Positions 28,454 to 37,932 of a DNA stretch of 64,000 nt are shown here, piece after piece. The notes under the pieces are model-generated. The model was not told the DNA's origin and did not search any database. It worked only from the letters and a program-made list of their open reading frames with translations. Within the stretch, counting starts at the first letter, position 1, and each line of letters begins with the position of its first letter. A program made the translations under genes and the position numbers. The DNA is from Yersinia enterocolitica subsp. enterocolitica (GTDB lineage: Bacteria > Pseudomonadota > Gammaproteobacteria > Enterobacterales > Enterobacteriaceae): assembly GCF_901472495.1 (NCBI RefSeq), contig NZ_LR590469.1:2108001-2172000 (forward strand), read 5' to 3'.

Positions 28454-29737
28454 ATGCACTTGGACACTTCTTCTGTGCCCCAGTTATCCAGTCAACCACT
28501 ATCCGGTCAACAACGCCGCTGCCACATGTTACTGATGCTATTTATGCCCGCAAGCACAGTACACTTGGACACTATCAGCCAATTCAACGGCGTTGAGCAG
28601 CCAACTACCCGGCAAGATATAGCCGAGGTTGCTAATGAAATCCAGCGTTTCTACCATTTGCAACTGAGTGCCAATGCCGATGATAGCTGCTTGATTCAGG
28701 GCAATCGGCTGGACAAAAGGCTGTGCTTAATCCACTGTCTACGCCGGGGTGTACGCTATTGTCCTGAATTTGTTGAGCACTATTTCGCTCCCCGTTTATA
28801 TGATGCACTCTCCTGGGATAACATACTGATTTCAGAGGCCTTACCCCAAATCATCACTCAGTGTGAACCCTTTCTGAACCGCCAACTTAATGAAAAAGAT
28901 CGTCAGTTCTTACAACTGTATTTGGCCTATTGTACTTGGGAAAATCGGCAACATGCTGCACCAGAGTTATCCCTCACCCAGCAACAATGGTTGACACGTA
29001 AGCCCGCACTGGCGGCCGCTGACAGTCTATTTGATTCATTTAATCCACTGCTGGGCAACCCGCTCGATAAAATCGAACGCGACGTACTTATCTTGATGTT
29101 AACCATGATTAAGGCACACCGTTATCACAGTACCCAATCAGCGGAAGATTCACGTCTGATCACGGCCACTAACCAATTAGTCATGCGTTTTCAACAGCTT
29201 TCCGGAATGACACTGGGCAGTAATGAGCTGTTGATGAGCCAGCTGTTTGCTCATCTCGCCCCTGCTATTGAACGCTGTTATTTCAATATCGGGATTGATA
29301 ATTCATCACTGGAAGAGGTGAACCGACAATATCCCCGGCTGCTACGCACCACCCAGCAGGCATTGGTCGTATTCGAGCAAGAGTATCAGATTCAATTTTC
29401 TGCCGACGAAGTTGCTCTGATAGCCATTAGTTTTGGTGCCTGGTTGATGCAAGAAAATGCATTACAGGAAAAGCAGATTTTACTACTGACACGTAATAAT
29501 TCGGAATTAGAACAACAAGTTGAGCAGCAAATTCGTGAGTTAACGCTTTTGCCATTACATATTAAGTACTTGCCCCATGATGTGTATCTCCAATCTGGTG
29601 CGCCCTCCGGTACAGCGGTGGTGCTAACGCCTTATGCTGTGCGGCAACCTGAATCGTCTCCCCCACTGATTCAGGTGTTATTGCCCATAACTGAACAACA
29701 AAACAAGCGGTTACGTCACCTGTTGGATTTGCCCTAA
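28454..29737 (+). CDS. csiE: CsiE, stationary-phase inducible protein with PRD-like domain
   Basis: About 427 residues from the ATG at 28454, which is preceded by GGAAGG; earlier in-frame starts (TTG 28403, ATG 28421) lack a ribosome-binding site. The C-terminal 200 residues resemble E. coli CsiE closely in pattern (IGIDNSSLEEVNRQYPRLLRTT, AISFGAWLMQENALQEKQILLLT, EQQIRELTLLPLHIK). The family has PTS-regulation-domain-like segments but no known reaction; expression in E. coli depends on RpoS and CRP. It converges on hcaT, its usual neighbour, overlapping nothing essential. Confidence 0.88.
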   Translation: MHLDTSSVPQLSSQPLSGQQRRCHMLLMLFMPASTVHLDTISQFNGVEQPTTRQDIAEVANEIQRFYHLQLSANADDSCLIQGNRLDKRLCLIHCLRRGVRYCPEFVEHYFAPRLYDALSWDNILISEALPQIITQCEPFLNRQLNEKDRQFLQLYLAYCTWENRQHAAPELSLTQQQWLTRKPALAAADSLFDSFNPLLGNPLDKIERDVLILMLTMIKAHRYHSTQSAEDSRLITATNQLVMRFQQLSGMTLGSNELLMSQLFAHLAPAIERCYFNIGIDNSSLEEVNRQYPRLLRTTQQALVVFEQEYQIQFSADEVALIAISFGAWLMQENALQEKQILLLTRNNSELEQQVEQQIRELTLLPLHIKYLPHDVYLQSGAPSGTAVVLTPYAVRQPESSPPLIQVLLPITEQQNKRLRHLLDLP

Positions 29738-30892
29738 CCGGCGAGATCTTCCGGGTTTGCCACCACCCGAGGGCGAATAAATAACGCTGGGATCACGATT
29801 AATGCCATTACCCAGAACACCCCACCCTGATAATGTTCGAACAGGAACCCCGAAATAACCGTCATCACCGCAATTCCCCCCGCCCATCGCCAGTGCCGAA
29901 TAAACCGATTGTAAACGGATAACATCGGCTCCACGGCGCGCCGCAATAAAGCGCATCGCCGCCAAATGGCAAACAGTAAATGAGCCACAATGCAGGATTT
30001 GAATCAGAATAAGCCACGACAACTCGGTGGTGGAGGCCATTAGGCTCCAGCGGATAATGCCGCTCACGGCCGAAAGCAGTAACAGACTGCGAGCAGTCCA
30101 GCGGCGGAAAAGGATATTGCTGAAGGCGAATACCAGAATTTCGGCCACCACCCCCAGCGACCATAAATAGCCAATGGTCGCGGCGGAATAACCGGCCTCT
30201 TTCCAGTAAATAGAACTGAAACTGTAATACCCGGCATGCGCGCCTTGCAAGAGAGTCACACACAGTAAAAAGCGCCACACCTGCGGCTCAGCTAGCAACA
30301 CTTTCCAGTCGGTCGCGGCTACATTACGATGCTTAACCTCACCCTGCGGCATGACACTCGGTTTCAGCAATGCTCCCAGTAACATGGCTGAAACGCCGAA
30401 CAGCAAGCTGTAAAGAATCGCCGGATGGCCCCAAACAGAGACGAGTTTACCGGTCAATGCAGAACCAATCACAAACGCCAGCGATCCCCACAGCCGGACT
30501 TTGCCGTAATCCATGGTTATCTGTTTTTGCCAGGTCGCCGCCAGCGCATCGGTAAGTGGTACTAATGGGCCAAAAAACAGGTTAAAACCGGCAATAATCA
30601 CCATCAGCCAGGCCCAGCCATGACCAAACCAAAAGCCAACCGCAAAGGCTAATGTCAGGAGTGCCAGAATGCGGATGGCAGTGACCAGATAAGAGGGATC
30701 TTTAACACTGGGAGCAATAATCAAGCTGCCGAGAAAGCGGGAAATTAATCCAGCGCCCAGCAAAATCCCAATAGTTTCAGGCGGTATCCCTTCCCCTTGC
30801 AACCAGATGCCCCAGAAAGGCAGGAAAATGCCATAAGAAAAGAAATAGGTGAAATAGCTGAGCGACAGCCAACGTGTTGATTGCAATACCAT
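29734..30892 (-). pseudogene. hcaT: HcaT-like MFS transporter (3-phenylpropionate permease family), frameshifted near the C-terminus
   Basis: The frame from 30892 encodes eleven of twelve MFS helices (start MVLQSTRWLSLSYFTYFFSYG) and matches HcaT. At a run of six G on the coding strand (29876-29881) the reading changes: as written it continues into unrelated sequence to 29711 (NCGDDGYFGVPV...), whereas one G fewer gives GGGIAVMTVISGFLFEHYQGGVFWVMAL...VVANPEDLAG ending at 29734, a normal last helix. So about 50 C-terminal residues are lost or the base is an error. The family takes up 3-phenylpropionic acid, but no hca catabolic genes are visible here. It is next to csiE as in E. coli. Confidence 0.85.
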
Positions 30893-31006
30893 GAATCCCT
30901 CCGAGGTCAGCCCGCCACTGTGACAGAGGCCCCGTATGCTAGCAACTTTGTCATTAGGTAAACATGTAATTTGAGATTGGCTTCACATTTACGTTACGTA
31001 AATGAC

Positions 31007-31029
31007 AAAAAACCCGCATTTCGCGGGTT
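31007..31029 (-). terminator. Terminator of glyA (distal duplicated copy with U-tract)
   Basis: On the minus strand AACCCGCGAAATGCGGGTT is followed by a run of T. This is a standard factor-independent terminator for glyA transcripts. The same 19-bp hairpin is repeated at 31195-31213, and the copies bracket a YPAL-like element. Confidence 0.8.
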
Positions 31030-31194
31030 CAGACTGCTGACAAACCTCGATAACTCGATCTTGCAAGGTGAAGGCAGGTAGAAGAGTAAAGCGTCCGCGC
31101 CACGGACGGCGCGGCTCGAGCCCCCAGGGAGGGGGTTACGGCGTCTTTACGATCTGCCTGTTTTCACCGTTACGGGCACTTTATCATTAAACTC
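31030..31194. mobile_element. YPAL-like miniature palindromic element, copy A, inserted in the glyA terminator
   Basis: About 165 bp. The minus strand starts GAGTTTAATGATAAAGTGCC and ends with TGTCAGCAGTCTG. The two halves are long inverted repeats around a GC-rich centre with CCCTGGGGG and CTCGAG, so the RNA forms a tall hairpin. It is flanked by a 19-bp direct repeat (AACCCGCATTTCGCGGGTT at 31011-31029 and 31195-31213). A second copy is at 61140-61303. Size, structure and the habit of inserting in terminator hairpins fit the Yersinia palindromic (YPAL) family; the family name is from memory. Confidence 0.85.
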
Positions 31195-31218
31195 AACCCG
31201 CATTTCGCGGGTTTTTAT
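31195..31218 (+). terminator. Duplicated hairpin proximal to glyA
   Basis: Second copy of the 19-bp hairpin, followed on the plus strand by TTTTTATT. For glyA transcripts (minus strand) this copy lacks a U-tract, because the T-run now stays with the distal copy, so termination may be displaced beyond the inserted element. Confidence 0.6.
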
Positions 31219-31240
31219 TAGAAAAATCAATTGGCTGAGA

Positions 31241-32494
31241 TTATGCGTAAACCGGGAAACGGGCACAAATAGCCAATACTTTCTGTTTGATGCGCTCGAT
31301 AGTCGCTTCGTCGGTGATGTTATCCAACACATCACACATCCAGCCAGCCAGCTCGCGCGATTCTTCTTCTTTGAAACCACGGCGAGTAATCGCCGGGCTA
31401 CCAATACGCACACCAGAAGTGACAAACGGGCTTTTCGGATCGTTAGGCACGCTATTCTTATTTACCGTGATATTGGCACGACCCAAAGCAGCATCGGCAT
31501 CTTTACCGGTGATGTTTTTATCGACCAAATCAAGCAAGAACAAGTGGTTATCTGTACCGCCAGAAACCACTTTATAGCCGCGTTCCAGGAAGACCGCCAC
31601 CATAGCTTTGGCGTTCTTAGCCACTTGTTGTTGGTAAACTTTGAACTCAGGCTCCATAGCTTCTTTCAATGCCACCGCTTTACCGGCGATAACATGCATC
31701 AATGGGCCGCCTTGGTTGGCTGGGAACACAGAAGAGTTCAGTTTTTTATACAGCTCTTCATCACCACCTTTCGCCAAAATCAAGCCACCGCGTGGGCCAG
31801 CCAGTGTTTTGTGCGTGGTAGTGGTTACGATATGTGCATGTGGAACTGGGTTAGGATAAACGCCAGCAGCCACCAGACCGGCGACGTGAGCCATATCGAC
31901 AAAGAAATATGCGCCAATGCTGTCGGCGATTTCGCGCATTTTTGCCCAATCAACAATACCGGAATAAGCAGAGAAGCCGCCGATGATCATTTTCGGTTTA
32001 TAACGTTCGGCCTGACGCGCCATATCTTCATAATCAATTTTGCCAGACTCATCAATGCCGTAAGGGACGATATTGTACAGTTTGCCAGAGAAGTTAACCG
32101 GTGAGCCGTGGGTCAAATGGCCGCCGTGCGCCAGGTTCATCCCCAAAACAGTGTCACCCGGTTGCAGCAAGGCGGAGTAAACCGCCACGTTCGCCTGAGA
32201 ACCGGAATGCGGCTGAACGTTGGCGTAATCTGCGCCGAACAACTCTTTTGCGCGGTCAATAGCCAACTGCTCAACAATATCGACATACTCACAGCCACCG
32301 TAGTAACGCTTGCCCGGATAGCCTTCAGCATATTTGTTGGTCAACTGAGAACCCTGAGCCTGCATAACGCGCGGGCTAGTGTAGTTCTCAGAGGCAATCA
32401 GCTCGATGTGCTCTTCCTGGCGCACCACTTCTTGCTCCATTGCACGCCATAGATCTGCATCATAATCGGCAATGTTCATTTCACGCTTTAACAT
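31241..32494 (-). CDS. glyA: GlyA, serine hydroxymethyltransferase
   Basis: 417 residues, the E. coli length. The PLP lysine lies in VTTTTHKTLAGPRGG and the N-terminal LIASENYTSPRVM segment is conserved. It converts serine and tetrahydrofolate to glycine and methylene-THF, the main one-carbon source. It is divergent from hmp with a 386-bp control region; a PurR-like operator is visible there. The 3' end carries a terminator interrupted by a YPAL-like insertion. Confidence 0.97.
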   Translation of the reverse strand: MLKREMNIADYDADLWRAMEQEVVRQEEHIELIASENYTSPRVMQAQGSQLTNKYAEGYPGKRYYGGCEYVDIVEQLAIDRAKELFGADYANVQPHSGSQANVAVYSALLQPGDTVLGMNLAHGGHLTHGSPVNFSGKLYNIVPYGIDESGKIDYEDMARQAERYKPKMIIGGFSAYSGIVDWAKMREIADSIGAYFFVDMAHVAGLVAAGVYPNPVPHAHIVTTTTHKTLAGPRGGLILAKGGDEELYKKLNSSVFPANQGGPLMHVIAGKAVALKEAMEPEFKVYQQQVAKNAKAMVAVFLERGYKVVSGGTDNHLFLLDLVDKNITGKDADAALGRANITVNKNSVPNDPKSPFVTSGVRIGSPAITRRGFKEEESRELAGWMCDVLDNITDEATIERIKQKVLAICARFPVYA

Positions 32495-32607
32495 CCGGCT
32501 CTCCTGACTTAGCTAACAAAATAGACCTGGTAGACTGCCCTCTTGGGCTTTATGACACAGTGTAAACTGTTTCCCCCCCGTTAAGATAGGTCTTGACTGA
32601 GGTTTTT

Positions 32608-32623
32608 ACGCAAACGATTGGCT
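32608..32623. promoter_or_regulatory. PurR-like operator upstream of glyA
   Basis: ACGCAAACGATTGGCT matches the PurR consensus ACGCAAACGTTTNCNT except in the second half-site. It lies about 115 bp upstream of the glyA start. glyA is a known PurR target in E. coli. No convincing MetR pair was identified by eye in the rest of this region. Confidence 0.6.
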
Positions 32624-32779
32624 CCAGACTGCGTAAGGCTTTGACCTGTTCAGACTTCATCCAAGGCAACGGAATTATCCTCATATTCATTATGTGATTT
32701 TTTCATATTCTGTGAACTGACACGGCACGCTAGTCCCTTATAAGAATGATGTGCATTTACAAATTAGGCTGCAAACTAT

Positions 32780-32803
32780 AAGATGCATTTAAAATACATG
32801 TAT
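32780..32803 (+). promoter_or_regulatory. NsrR-like operator upstream of hmp
   Basis: AAGATGCATTTAAAATACAT (continuing GTAT) is an imperfect palindrome that fits the NsrR consensus with half-sites AAGATGCATTT. It lies about 80 bp upstream of hmp and overlaps the likely promoter. NsrR represses hmp in enterobacteria and is inactivated by nitric oxide. Confidence 0.8.
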
Positions 32804-32880
32804 TGAATCACACACAATAACACCTGAAGTCATTGGCGTTGCAGTCAGGGCGAAAGGGATAAATATTTAAGGAGCACCGC

Positions 32881-34071
32881 ATGCTGGATAGTCAAACCAT
32901 CGCCACCGTTAAATCCACTATTCCGTTACTGGCCGCCACTGGCCCCAAGCTAACGGCACATTTCTATGACCGCATGTTTGAGCACAATCCTGAGCTGAAA
33001 CACATTTTCAACATGAGCAATCAGTTTAATGGGGATCAACGCGAAGCCCTGTTCAACGCCATTTGTGCTTATGCAGCAAATCTTGAAAATCTGGCGGCTT
33101 TACTGCCCGCAGTAGAGCGGATCGCGCATAAACACGCTAGTCTGAATATTCAACCAGAACACTATCCTATCGTCGGCCATCATCTGATAAGCACGCTGGA
33201 TGAAATGTTCTCTCCTGGTCAGGAAGTGTTAGATGCCTGGGCGAAAGCCTACGGTGTGTTGGCGGATGTATTTATTGCGCGAGAAAGTCAGATTTATCAA
33301 CAGAGTGAAAATAGTGATGGCGGCTGGCGAACCTTGCGCCGTTTCCGCATCATCAAAAAAGAGATGCAGAGTGAGGTTATTTGTAGTTTTGTGTTAGCAC
33401 CTGAAGACGGTGGCCGGGTATTGGATTTCAAACCAGGACAATATCTGGGTATCTATATTGAAGATGAACGGCTTGAATATCAGGAAATCCGCCAATACTC
33501 CCTGACCGCCGCGCCAAACGGCAAAACCTACCGTATTGCGGTGAAGCGTGAAGATCAAGGGACCGTTTCTAATTATATGCACCGTGAATTGAACGAGGGC
33601 GACAGTGTACGCATTGCCCCTCCACGTGGTGATTTCTTCTTGGATATTACGCCGGATACCCCTGTAGCGCTGATTTCGGCTGGTGTCGGTCAAACCCCGA
33701 TGTTGAGTATGCTCAACACCTTGCACAATCAGCAACATCCCGCGCCAGTACATTGGTTACATGCCGCTGAAAATGGACGAGTTCATGCTTTTGCTGACGA
33801 AGTTGCCGCTATTTCAGACAATATGCCCAATCTCAGCCGCCATGTATGGTATCGCGAGCCAACCGCCCAAGATAATCATGGGAAGGATTATCACAGTAAA
33901 GGGTTAATGGATCTCAGCTCACATCAGTGGCTGGCAGCCGATCCCAACCGACATTATTACTTCTGCGGCCCGTTAGCTTTTATGCAATTTGTCGGCCGCC
34001 AATTATTAGCGCAAGGAGTCGCTGCCGAGCGAATTCACTACGAGTGCTTCGGCCCGCATAAAGTCATTTAA
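32881..34071 (+). CDS. hmp: Hmp, flavohemoglobin (nitric oxide dioxygenase)
   Basis: 396 residues, the normal length. The globin domain (1-147) has the distal Y29 and proximal H85; the FAD-binding barrel holds RQYSLTAAPNG and the NAD domain LISAGVGQTPMLSML. Hmp converts NO and O2 to nitrate using NAD(P)H. An AAGGAG site precedes the ATG. It is divergent from glyA, as in E. coli, with an NsrR-type operator upstream. Downstream a yhf gene cluster replaces the usual glnB neighbour. Confidence 0.97.
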   Translation: MLDSQTIATVKSTIPLLAATGPKLTAHFYDRMFEHNPELKHIFNMSNQFNGDQREALFNAICAYAANLENLAALLPAVERIAHKHASLNIQPEHYPIVGHHLISTLDEMFSPGQEVLDAWAKAYGVLADVFIARESQIYQQSENSDGGWRTLRRFRIIKKEMQSEVICSFVLAPEDGGRVLDFKPGQYLGIYIEDERLEYQEIRQYSLTAAPNGKTYRIAVKREDQGTVSNYMHRELNEGDSVRIAPPRGDFFLDITPDTPVALISAGVGQTPMLSMLNTLHNQQHPAPVHWLHAAENGRVHAFADEVAAISDNMPNLSRHVWYREPTAQDNHGKDYHSKGLMDLSSHQWLAADPNRHYYFCGPLAFMQFVGRQLLAQGVAAERIHYECFGPHKVI

Positions 34072-34334
34072 TTATTGAATTTTATTTCATTTCTCAGGGG
34101 ATGCCATTCTCGCTCCCCTGCATATCCGTTATAAAAAAACCGTCTACTTATTGCTTTTAAATGTGGTAGAACGTGATTTAAATCTCATATATCCTAATTT
34201 AATATTGCCACGATGAGGCATTCAGATGAATGTCTAAATATTCATATAACTGAACATTAATAGTGTGGCTGACATTATCCCTTACTATTTATTGCCCGGT
34301 AACACAGGGTAAATTAAGGCTGAATTGACCTACC

Positions 34335-35234
34335 ATGAGTAAGAAATTCATAAAAAAAGAAGGGTTGGCATTGGTATCTATGGCGCGCTATTTAATTGGT
34401 GAGCGCTCCGGGAATCGGCTTAAAACCATCGATGAGTTATCCGATGATTTCGGTATCTCCGTCGGCGTGGTACAGCATGCATTAAAAGTGCTGGAAGCGG
34501 ATGGCGCTATCATCGTTGAACGCCGAGGTCGTAATGGCACCTTGTTGATTGATCTGAATATGCCGCTGTTACTGCAACAGGCTGATCTGGGTAATATGGT
34601 GTGTGCCATGCCACTACCTTACACCAAGCTTTATGAAGGTTTGGCCAGCGGTTTAAGAGAGCAATTTACCTTACTTCCCCTTTATTTTGCCCATATGCGC
34701 GGCGCTGAAGTGCGGATAGAATGTCTGATAGACGGTATTTACGACATGGCGGTGGTTTCGCATCTGGCAGCTAAGAGTTATCTGGATCAAGGTAAAGTCG
34801 CTCTGGCACTGAATCTGGGAAATGGCTCTTACGTGGATGGTCACCAACTTATTTGCCGCCGTGGTGAGCAAAATAACATTCGTCGTGTCGGGTTAGATCC
34901 GCGCTCCCCCGATCAATGTCTGCTCACTGAGATTAAATTTTCCGGACAACCTATCGAATTAGTTGAATTACCTTATAGCGATTGTATCGCACATATAAAT
35001 CGTGGTGATATTGATGCCGCTATTTGGAATCTGGCGGATAATGTCCCTCATGAAAATTTGCAGGCAATAAAACTGCAAGGCGATGAGCGCTATATTCAAG
35101 CTTCGCAAGCCGTTATCCTTATCCGACCCGATAATCATCCGATCAAATTGCTGCTGGAAAAAGGCATTAATGAGACATTACTGCTTAACCACCAGCGAGC
35201 AGTACAGAATGGCGAGATAGAACCTCGTTATTAA
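34335..35234 (+). CDS. yhfZ: YhfZ-like GntR/winged-helix regulator of the yhf cluster
   Basis: 299 residues. Residues about 20-75 are a winged helix (LKTIDELSDDFGISVGVVQHALKVLEADGAIIVERRGRNGTLL). The remainder resembles the YhfZ C-terminal domain, a periplasmic-binding-protein-like fold that probably senses a ligand. It is the first gene of a same-strand cluster with yhfY, yhfX, php, yhfU and yhfT. In E. coli yhfZ is also the first transcribed gene of the yhf operon, and it may control the cluster. The ligand is unknown. Confidence 0.8.
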   Translation: MSKKFIKKEGLALVSMARYLIGERSGNRLKTIDELSDDFGISVGVVQHALKVLEADGAIIVERRGRNGTLLIDLNMPLLLQQADLGNMVCAMPLPYTKLYEGLASGLREQFTLLPLYFAHMRGAEVRIECLIDGIYDMAVVSHLAAKSYLDQGKVALALNLGNGSYVDGHQLICRRGEQNNIRRVGLDPRSPDQCLLTEIKFSGQPIELVELPYSDCIAHINRGDIDAAIWNLADNVPHENLQAIKLQGDERYIQASQAVILIRPDNHPIKLLLEKGINETLLLNHQRAVQNGEIEPRY

Positions 35235-35281
35235 TCATATTAATCTGGCAGCAAGCCAGGCTATTTTCGGGAGGCCACTCT

Positions 35282-35662
35282 TTGAAGATTTGTATTGATG
35301 CGCGTCTTAATATTCTATGTCAGTCAGGGGTTATCGATCAGGATATTGGTCAAGGATTAGACCAGGTTATCAACCGGTTAGAACATTTCTGGCAATTACC
35401 GGTACATGGGGAGCAAGGGGTAATGGCTATCACTCATATGGCAAATGCATTAATGCGAACCCGCCGCGGCGAAGAGATCGCTGCGTTGAACCCGGCAATA
35501 TTAGCGGAAATTGTTCAAAGCAAAGAAATTCACTATATCCGGGAAATAAATCAGGATTTATTGGCCTATTTTTCATTAAAACCGGCAGAAAATGAAATCG
35601 GATATTTACTCGCGAACCTTTACGGTCTATACCTTTCCAGTGACACGCCCCTGTTGCGCTAA
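35282..35662 (+). CDS. yhfY: YhfY-like PRD-domain protein
   Basis: 126 residues starting with TTG at 35282, supported by GGGAGG seven bases upstream. The sequence is a single PTS regulation domain: INRLEHFWQLPVHGEQGVMAITHMANALMRTRRGEEIAAL. It has no DNA-binding or enzyme domain. YhfY in E. coli is likewise a lone PRD protein in the yhf operon, of unknown function; it could sense PTS-dependent phosphorylation. The conserved histidine of the domain is in AITHMANALMR. Confidence 0.75.
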   Translation: MKICIDARLNILCQSGVIDQDIGQGLDQVINRLEHFWQLPVHGEQGVMAITHMANALMRTRRGEEIAALNPAILAEIVQSKEIHYIREINQDLLAYFSLKPAENEIGYLLANLYGLYLSSDTPLLR

Positions 35663-35781
35663 AGCAGACTTGTCGGGGTAGTGCCACAAAAATACAACAT
35701 CAGGGTTCTTTTTTATTGTAAATGTTCAAAATAATAATAATTTAACAAATATAATTATGCCCAGGGCGTTCAGGACATTAA

Positions 35782-36951
35782 ATGTTTTTAAAAACCCTAT
35801 TAAAACAAAACACTAAACTTATTGATGCGGCTATCTCATTCTGGCATCAGGGAAAGATTTATCCTGATAGCTATGTCATCGATGTGGAACAAACTGAAGC
35901 TAATGCCCGTTTACTACTGCAAGTTGCCCATCATCACCAAGTAAAACTGTATTTGATGAGCAAACAATTTGGCCGTAATCCGGAGTTGTGTCGCCGGCTG
36001 CTGGCTTGCAGTTATCAGAGCACCCATTATCACGGCATGGTGGCGGTGGATTTTAAAGAAGCTCGACAACTCTATCGCCACGCCATTCCTGTTGCTCATA
36101 TTGGCCATCTGGTACAACCCCCCTCTGGCATGCTGGCGGAAATAATTCGTCAGCGACCAGAAGTCATAACCGTTTTCTCATTGGAAAAGGCACTAGAAAT
36201 ATCACAGACGGCACATCGCCAACATATTATCCAACCCTTAATGTTGAAGGTTTGCCAATCAGGAGATTTGCTCTATTCAGGGCAAGAAGCGGGGTTCGAG
36301 TTAAATCATTTACCGGCTGTCATTGCGGCTCTACGGGAGATGCCAGGCGTGCGATTGATTGGAATAACGCATTTCCCTTGTATGGTGTATGACCCCCAGT
36401 TGCGGCAAACTTTGCCAACAGCCAACATGCAAACTTTATTGACCGCGCGGGATATCCTGCAAGCAGAAGATGTCACCCTTGAACAGGTAAATGCCCCCTC
36501 AGCAACCAGTTGTACCACCCTCTCCCAGTTGGCCCAATTAGGGATAACACACAGCGAACCAGGCCATGCCCTCACCGGAACCATGCCCGCCAATCAGCAT
36601 GGCGACCAGCCAGAACAGATATCTATGCTATATCTGTCCGAGATTTCCCATCATTTTGCTGATAATAGCTATGTATTTGGCGGCGGTTATTATCGCCGTG
36701 GTCATTTGCAAAATGCGTTAATTTGGCACGATAACCAATTTAGCCAATCCTCAGTATTACCGATTGATAATGACAGTATCGATTATTGTCTGCGTCTGGC
36801 GGGCCAGTTCCCAGTTGGTAGTCCGGTTATTATGTGTTTCCGCACCCAGATATTTGTAACTCGCAGTGATGTCGTATTGATAGATGGCATTCAAAGTGGT
36901 ACTCCCCGCATACTTGGCTGCTATGACAGCCAGGGCAATAGGCTGGGTTAA
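35782..36951 (+). CDS. yhfX: YhfX-like PLP-dependent protein (alanine-racemase-type N-terminal domain)
   Basis: 389 residues. The N-terminal half is a fold-III PLP barrel of the alanine racemase/DSD1 type, and the C-terminal part (SEISHHFADNSYVFGGGYYRRGHLQ) is specific to YhfX. No reaction is established. It lies between the PRD gene and php; in E. coli yhfW follows yhfX, but here there is only a 91-bp gap before php. A racemase or lyase acting on an amino acid or hydroxy-amino acid is an inference. Confidence 0.8.
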   Translation: MFLKTLLKQNTKLIDAAISFWHQGKIYPDSYVIDVEQTEANARLLLQVAHHHQVKLYLMSKQFGRNPELCRRLLACSYQSTHYHGMVAVDFKEARQLYRHAIPVAHIGHLVQPPSGMLAEIIRQRPEVITVFSLEKALEISQTAHRQHIIQPLMLKVCQSGDLLYSGQEAGFELNHLPAVIAALREMPGVRLIGITHFPCMVYDPQLRQTLPTANMQTLLTARDILQAEDVTLEQVNAPSATSCTTLSQLAQLGITHSEPGHALTGTMPANQHGDQPEQISMLYLSEISHHFADNSYVFGGGYYRRGHLQNALIWHDNQFSQSSVLPIDNDSIDYCLRLAGQFPVGSPVIMCFRTQIFVTRSDVVLIDGIQSGTPRILGCYDSQGNRLG

Positions 36952-37042
36952 TCAATAAAAAAAGCCATCAGCCCAATACGTTAGTTTATTTAATGTATAC
37001 CCATGATAGTCTTACACACTGACTTTCTTCGGAGCCTGCCCG

Positions 37043-37930
37043 ATGATTAATCCCGATGGATACACCTACGCGCACGAACATCTCCATATTGATTTATCCG
37101 GATTTAAAAATAATTTGGACTGCCGGTTGGATCAATATCAACTCATCTGCGACGAAATGCGTGAGTTAGTGGGTAAAGGGGTGGCCAATATTGTCGAAGT
37201 GACCAATCGATATATGGGCCGAAATCCGCAGTTTTTATTGAATGTGATGCGTGACAGTGGCATCAATGTTATCACTTCAACCGGCTATTATACCGACAGT
37301 TTTTACCCGCCAATGGTGCGCGAGAGTAGCGCTCAGCAATTGGCACAAACCATGATTGATGAAATAGAGATAGGTATTGATGGCACAGAACTGAAAGCCG
37401 GTGTTATTGCCGAAATTGGCACCAGTGAGGGCATAATTACCCCTGACGAAACCAAAGTCTTTCATGCCGCAGCATTAGCTCACCATGCCACCGGCCTGCC
37501 CATTTCGACCCACACCAGTTTCAGCACTATGGGGTTGGAGCAAATCGCCCTGCTCAAGCAACATGGTGTCGCGCTGGAGCACGTAGTCATCGGCCATTGT
37601 GACCTGAAAGAACAGCCCGATCTTATTATGAAAATGATCGATATGGGTGTATATGTCCAATTCGATACCATTGGTAAAAATAGCTATTTCCCTGATGAAC
37701 GTCGAATCGCGATGTTAGTCACACTCGCTGAACGTGGGTTATTGGATAAAGTCATGCTCTCTATGGATATAACCCGCCGCTCACATTTAAAAGCCAATGG
37801 CGGTAGTGGATTTAGCTATTTAGTTGATTCATTTGTTCCCATGTTACTGGCCGCAGGGATTTCCTCCGCTCAGGTGGAAATGATGTTGCGCCACAATCCT
37901 AATAAATTTTTCGCCACGCAAGGAAAGTGA
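37043..37930 (+). CDS. php: Php (YhfV), phosphotriesterase homology protein
   Basis: 295 residues of the amidohydrolase superfamily. The N-terminal metal motif HEHLHID and the later THTSFSTMG, VIGHCDL and MDITRRSHL segments match E. coli Php closely. The family is related to bacterial phosphotriesterase, but the E. coli protein has no known physiological substrate. A CGGAG site precedes the ATG. It is followed after 2 bp by yhfU. Metal-binding histidines and the last aspartate are present, so it should be active. Confidence 0.88.
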   Translation: MINPDGYTYAHEHLHIDLSGFKNNLDCRLDQYQLICDEMRELVGKGVANIVEVTNRYMGRNPQFLLNVMRDSGINVITSTGYYTDSFYPPMVRESSAQQLAQTMIDEIEIGIDGTELKAGVIAEIGTSEGIITPDETKVFHAAALAHHATGLPISTHTSFSTMGLEQIALLKQHGVALEHVVIGHCDLKEQPDLIMKMIDMGVYVQFDTIGKNSYFPDERRIAMLVTLAERGLLDKVMLSMDITRRSHLKANGGSGFSYLVDSFVPMLLAAGISSAQVEMMLRHNPNKFFATQGK

Positions 37931-37932
37931 TT

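Noticed and set aside
31147..31425. Minus-strand frame overlapping the 3' part of glyA and the YPAL-like element
   Set aside because: It is a shadow of glyA that runs into the repeat; no independent support.
32640..32720. MetR operator pair between glyA and hmp
   Set aside because: Several TTCA/TGAA half-sites are present but none has the TGAA-N5-TTCA spacing.
34096..34120. Hairpin AGGGG...CCCCT after hmp as a terminator
   Set aside because: The stem is short, with a long loop and no immediate U-tract, so I did not list it.
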